Source of the DNA: Alphaproteobacteria bacterium
GTDB taxonomy: Bacteria > Pseudomonadota > Alphaproteobacteria > Caulobacterales > Caulobacteraceae
NCBI GenBank assembly: GCA_018821435.1
Contig: JAHJME010000037.1
Location: 1-64,000 of the forward strand
DNA length: 64,000 bases
Direction: 5' to 3'
In this document: piece after piece, positions 61,297-64,000 of the stretch
Layout of the letters: each line of letters opens with the position of its first letter
How positions within the stretch are numbered: the stretch's first letter is position 1
Notes under the pieces: model-generated
What the model was told of the DNA's origin: nothing
The model's input: the letters and a program-made list of their open reading frames with translations, nothing else
The model's database searches: none
Translations under genes and position numbers: made by a program

Positions 61297-62144
61297 CCGC
61301 GATCGGCGCCCCAAGGCTCTCTCGCCGGATCGGCGAAGGTGCGTTCCTCGCCTTCTGCTGGCTGGCGACCGGCATCGCGCTCCTGGCGCTGGCGGCCATC
61401 CTCTGGTCGCTGCTGACCCAGGGGATCGGCGGCCTGGACCTGAACATCTTCACCAAGTCGACGCCGGCGCCGGGCTCGGAGGGCGGTCTGCTCAACGCCA
61501 TCCTCGGGTCGCTGATGATGTGCGTGGTGGCCATGATCGGCGCGGTGTTCATCGGCGTCCTGGCCGGCACCTGGCTGTCTGAGTTCGCCCGCGACAGCCA
61601 CTACGGCAAGGTCATCCGCTTCCTGAACGACGTGCTGCTGTCGGCGCCGTCCATCCTGGTCGGCCTGTTCATCTACACGATCATCGTGGCGCCGCTGAAG
61701 GGCTTCTCCGGCTTCGCCGGCTCAGTCGCCCTGGCCCTGATCGCCGCCCCGGTGATCACCCGGACCACCGAGGACGTACTGCGCCTGCAGCCGATCGCGC
61801 TCCGCGAAGCCAGCGTCGCCCTCGGCGCGCCGGTCTGGAGCACGATCCTCACGGTGATCTGGAAAGCGGCCCAGGGCGGCATGCTGACCGGCGCGCTGCT
61901 GGCCTTCGCCCGCATCAGCGGCGAGACCGCTCCGCTGTTGTTCACCGCGCTGAACAACCAGTTCCTCAGCCTCGACATGACCAAGCCCACCGCCAACCTA
62001 CCGGTGGTGATCTTCAACTTCGCCCTTTCCGCCTACGACGATTGGCGCCGCCTGGCCTGGGCCGGTGCGCTGCTGATCGCCGCCACCGTGCTGACGGTCA
62101 CCGTCGTCGCCCGCATCCTCGCCCGGGAGCAACGCCGCTCATGA
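61293..62144 (+). CDS. pstA: Phosphate ABC transporter permease PstA
   Basis: 283 aa from ATG 61293, overlapping pstC. Permease loop REASVALGAPVWSTILTVIWKAA and the PstA segment FARISGETAPLLFTAL are clear; six TM segments. The cytoplasmic N terminus is short. Overlaps pstB by 4 bp. Works with PstC, PstB and PstS in high-affinity phosphate uptake. Confidence 0.96.
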   Translation: MTAIGAPRLSRRIGEGAFLAFCWLATGIALLALAAILWSLLTQGIGGLDLNIFTKSTPAPGSEGGLLNAILGSLMMCVVAMIGAVFIGVLAGTWLSEFARDSHYGKVIRFLNDVLLSAPSILVGLFIYTIIVAPLKGFSGFAGSVALALIAAPVITRTTEDVLRLQPIALREASVALGAPVWSTILTVIWKAAQGGMLTGALLAFARISGETAPLLFTALNNQFLSLDMTKPTANLPVVIFNFALSAYDDWRRLAWAGALLIAATVLTVTVVARILAREQRRS

Positions 62145-62950
62145 ACGCCCAATTGGACAACCCGCCCGAGACGGCGGTCCTCGAGCTGCCGCCAGAGGTC
62201 GTCAAGCTGGCGATCAAGGACCTGACGTTTTTCTACGGTCAGAAGCAGGCCCTGTTCGACGTCAGCGTCTCCTTCGCGGCCAACGCCGTGACTGCGCTGA
62301 TCGGCCCCTCGGGCTGCGGGAAGTCGACCCTGCTGCGGGTGCTGAACCGCATGTACAGCCTGTATCCGGGCCAGCGCGCCCAGGGTCAGGTGCTGCTGGA
62401 CGGCGAGGACATGCTGTCGCCCCGCGTGGACGTCGCCACCCTGCGCGCCCGCGTCGGCATGGTGTTCCAGAAGCCCACCCCGTTCCCGATGTCGATCTTC
62501 GACAACGTGGCCTACGGCGTGAAGCTGTACGAGAAGCTCTCGAAGGCCGACATGGCCAACCGGGTCGAGGACAGCCTGCGCCGCGCCGCCCTTTGGGACG
62601 AGGTGAAGGACAAGCTCAAGGAGTCGGGCCTCAGTCTGTCCGGCGGCCAGCAACAGCGCCTGTGCGTCGCCCGCGGCATCGCGGTGAAGCCCGAGATCCT
62701 GCTGCTGGACGAGCCGGCCTCGGCCCTGGACCCGATCTCGACGGCCCGGTTGGAAGAGACCATCGCCGAGCTGAAGCGCGACTACACGATCGTCATCGTC
62801 ACCCACAACATGGGCCAGGCGGCGCGCCTCTCGGACCACACCGGGTTCATGTACCTCGGCAAGCTGATCGAGTTCGGCGAGACGGAACAGCTCTTCACCA
62901 ACCCGGTGACCACCCGGGCCCGCGACTACATCACCGGCCGGTTCGGCTAG
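62141..62950 (+). CDS. pstB: Phosphate ABC transporter ATP-binding protein PstB
   Basis: 269 aa from ATG 62141. Walker A GPSGCGKST, Q-loop VFQKPTPFPMSIFDNVAYG (PstB type), signature LSGGQQQR, Walker B ILLLDEPASALDP and H-loop VTHNM. Powers phosphate import and takes part in PhoR/PhoU signalling. It ends 8 bp before phoU. Confidence 0.97.
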   Translation: MNAQLDNPPETAVLELPPEVVKLAIKDLTFFYGQKQALFDVSVSFAANAVTALIGPSGCGKSTLLRVLNRMYSLYPGQRAQGQVLLDGEDMLSPRVDVATLRARVGMVFQKPTPFPMSIFDNVAYGVKLYEKLSKADMANRVEDSLRRAALWDEVKDKLKESGLSLSGGQQQRLCVARGIAVKPEILLLDEPASALDPISTARLEETIAELKRDYTIVIVTHNMGQAARLSDHTGFMYLGKLIEFGETEQLFTNPVTTRARDYITGRFG

Positions 62951-62958
62951 GAGGCTCC

Positions 62959-63627
62959 GTGGACCATACCCTCAAAGCGGTCGACACCGACCTCGAAGCC
63001 CTCTCGCATGCCGTGGCGGCCATGGGCGATCTGGCCGTGGCCCAGGTTCGCGCGGCCGTGGACGTCTTCGTCCGCCACGACCTGCCGGCGGCCGAGAAGG
63101 TCGTCCGCGCCGACAACGCCGTTGATATCCAGGACATCGAGATCGAGCGGAACGCGGTGCGCTTCATCGCGCTGCGCCAGCCGATGGCCGATGACCTGCG
63201 CCGGCCCATCGCGGCCATGAAGATCGCCATGCAGCTCGAGCGCTGCGGCGACCTGGCCAAGAACATCGCCAAGCGGGTCCCGCGCCTGACCGCGGGGACC
63301 ACCGAAGCGCAGGCCGACATCATCGCCGAACTGGGCCGCATGGCCTCGGAACGCCTGGCCGCGGTGATCAACGCCTATCGCAACGACGACGCGCAAGGCG
63401 CCTACAACGTCTGGCTCAAGGACACAGACATCGACGAGCGCCACGACAGCGTGGTCCGCGAGATCGTGGCCGGCATGGCCGCGGCGCCCGACGCCATGGG
63501 CGACGCGATCCACCTGCTGTTCATCGCCAAGAACCTGGAGCGGATCGGCGACCACGCGACCAACGTCGCCGAGCTTGTGCACTACCAGATCACCGGGACC
63601 GATCTGTCCAACCGGCCCAAGCTCTAG
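62959..63627 (+). CDS. phoU: Phosphate signalling regulator PhoU (second copy)
   Basis: 222 aa from GTG 62959, placed 5 bp after a GGAGG ribosome site. Two PhoU repeats: IAMQLERCGDLAKNIAKRV and LLFIAKNLERIGDHATNVAEL. Last gene of pstS-pstCAB-phoU, so expressed with the transporter it probably contacts. The copy beside phoB (51989) lacks that link, suggesting the two may act at different points. Confidence 0.95.
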   Translation: MDHTLKAVDTDLEALSHAVAAMGDLAVAQVRAAVDVFVRHDLPAAEKVVRADNAVDIQDIEIERNAVRFIALRQPMADDLRRPIAAMKIAMQLERCGDLAKNIAKRVPRLTAGTTEAQADIIAELGRMASERLAAVINAYRNDDAQGAYNVWLKDTDIDERHDSVVREIVAGMAAAPDAMGDAIHLLFIAKNLERIGDHATNVAELVHYQITGTDLSNRPKL

Positions 63628-63687
63628 ACTTGCCTTCACCTGCCGACGCCGCCGAACATGGCGGCGTCGAGCGGCGAGGGGACTGGC

Positions 63688-64000
63688 GTGACGTCAAAGA
63701 TCATACGATTGGCCGACCGCCGGGCATTCCTGCAGCGCTCCGCGGCGCTGGGCGGGATGGGCCTGCTGGGCGGTTGCGCCACGACGGGCCAGGCCGCGCT
63801 GGCCGCGCCGGGGTTCGCCGCGCCGCCGCCGCTCGCGCCGATCAAGGCGCGCGCCGACCGGATCCAGAACATCACCGTCTGCCTGCGCCCGTTCCGCGCC
63901 GCGGGGCCGCGCATCGAAGCCGAGACGGTGGGCGACAAGCTGGTGGTCCACAACTACGGCCACGGCGGCAGCGGATGGTCGCTATCCTGGGGCTCCGCCC
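63688..64000 (+). CDS. Exported FAD-dependent oxidoreductase, D-amino-acid-oxidase-like, 3' end outside window
   Basis: Starts at GTG 63688 after a GAGGGG ribosome site; 104 residues visible. The N terminus has a twin-Arg-like DRRAFLQRSAALGG signal with a possible lipobox (LLGGC). About residue 85 the segment VVHNYGHGGSGWSLSWGSA matches the conserved block that lies near the C terminus of D-amino-acid oxidases. Here it stands near the N terminus, implying a rearranged order, with the dinucleotide fold probably further on. Identity rests on this block only. Confidence 0.6.
   Translation, partial: MTSKIIRLADRRAFLQRSAALGGMGLLGGCATTGQAALAAPGFAAPPPLAPIKARADRIQNITVCLRPFRAAGPRIEAETVGDKLVVHNYGHGGSGWSLSWGSA

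Overview
The window is high-GC DNA with dense genes, many 1-4 bp start/stop overlaps and several GTG/TTG starts. Gene content and order (gyrA, coaD, cyclophilins, queA, tgt; ccmFGHI; a phosphate regulon with tandem 7-mer PHO boxes; palindromic intergenic repeats) suggest an alphaproteobacterium, most likely Caulobacterales (Caulobacter or Phenylobacterium type). That placement comes from recognising protein families, not from a search. I saw no phage, transposon, CRISPR or rRNA; there is one tRNA (Lys, anticodon TTT).

Layout. 1-10.6 kb: a truncated peroxiredoxin-like/2OG-Fe(II) oxygenase gene, then housekeeping genes (gyrA, coaD, two cyclophilins, an HD protein, small proteins, queA-tgt). 10.7-13.6 kb: tRNA-Lys, small exported or membrane proteins and an orphan CpaC-type secretin. 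13.7-24.0 kb: a tight minus-strand operon of a two-partner-secretion transporter (TpsB), its large exoprotein (TpsA), an exported TPR-CHAT protease-like protein and a glycosyltransferase. 24.2-33.4 kb: a plus-strand run of a pentaheme cytochrome c, a two-domain GlcG/HbpS-like lipoprotein, a probable outer-membrane beta-barrel and a decaheme cytochrome with a C-terminal LVIVD-type propeller. 33.6-39.4 kb: a minus-strand operon of acetolactate synthase, aldehyde dehydrogenase, a CpdA-like phosphodiesterase and a CHASE2 nucleotide cyclase. gdhA follows on the other strand.

41.2-46.4 kb holds the most unusual operon. It encodes a flavin oxidoreductase fused to two cyclic-nucleotide-binding domains and a four-cluster ferredoxin, then a multi-pass membrane protein that may carry heme b, then an FHA domain-TM-decaheme cytochrome fusion. 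Directly beside it, divergently transcribed, is ccmFGHI for heme attachment to c-type cytochromes. Together with the 24-33 kb genes this looks like parts for carrying electrons from a cytoplasmic donor through the inner membrane and periplasm to the outer membrane, with possible control by a cyclic nucleotide and by an FHA domain. The parts are read from sequence; the assembled pathway is inference.

50.7-63.6 kb is a phosphate-starvation regulon: phoR (joined to ccmI by a start/stop overlap), phoU, phoB, a PlcP-type lipid-remodelling hydrolase, an OprO/OprP-type porin, two pstS genes, pit with its DUF47 partner, pstCAB and a second phoU. I found five PHO boxes in front of these units, each a set of 7-mers separated by 4 bp. 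The window ends inside an exported FAD-dependent oxidoreductase gene.
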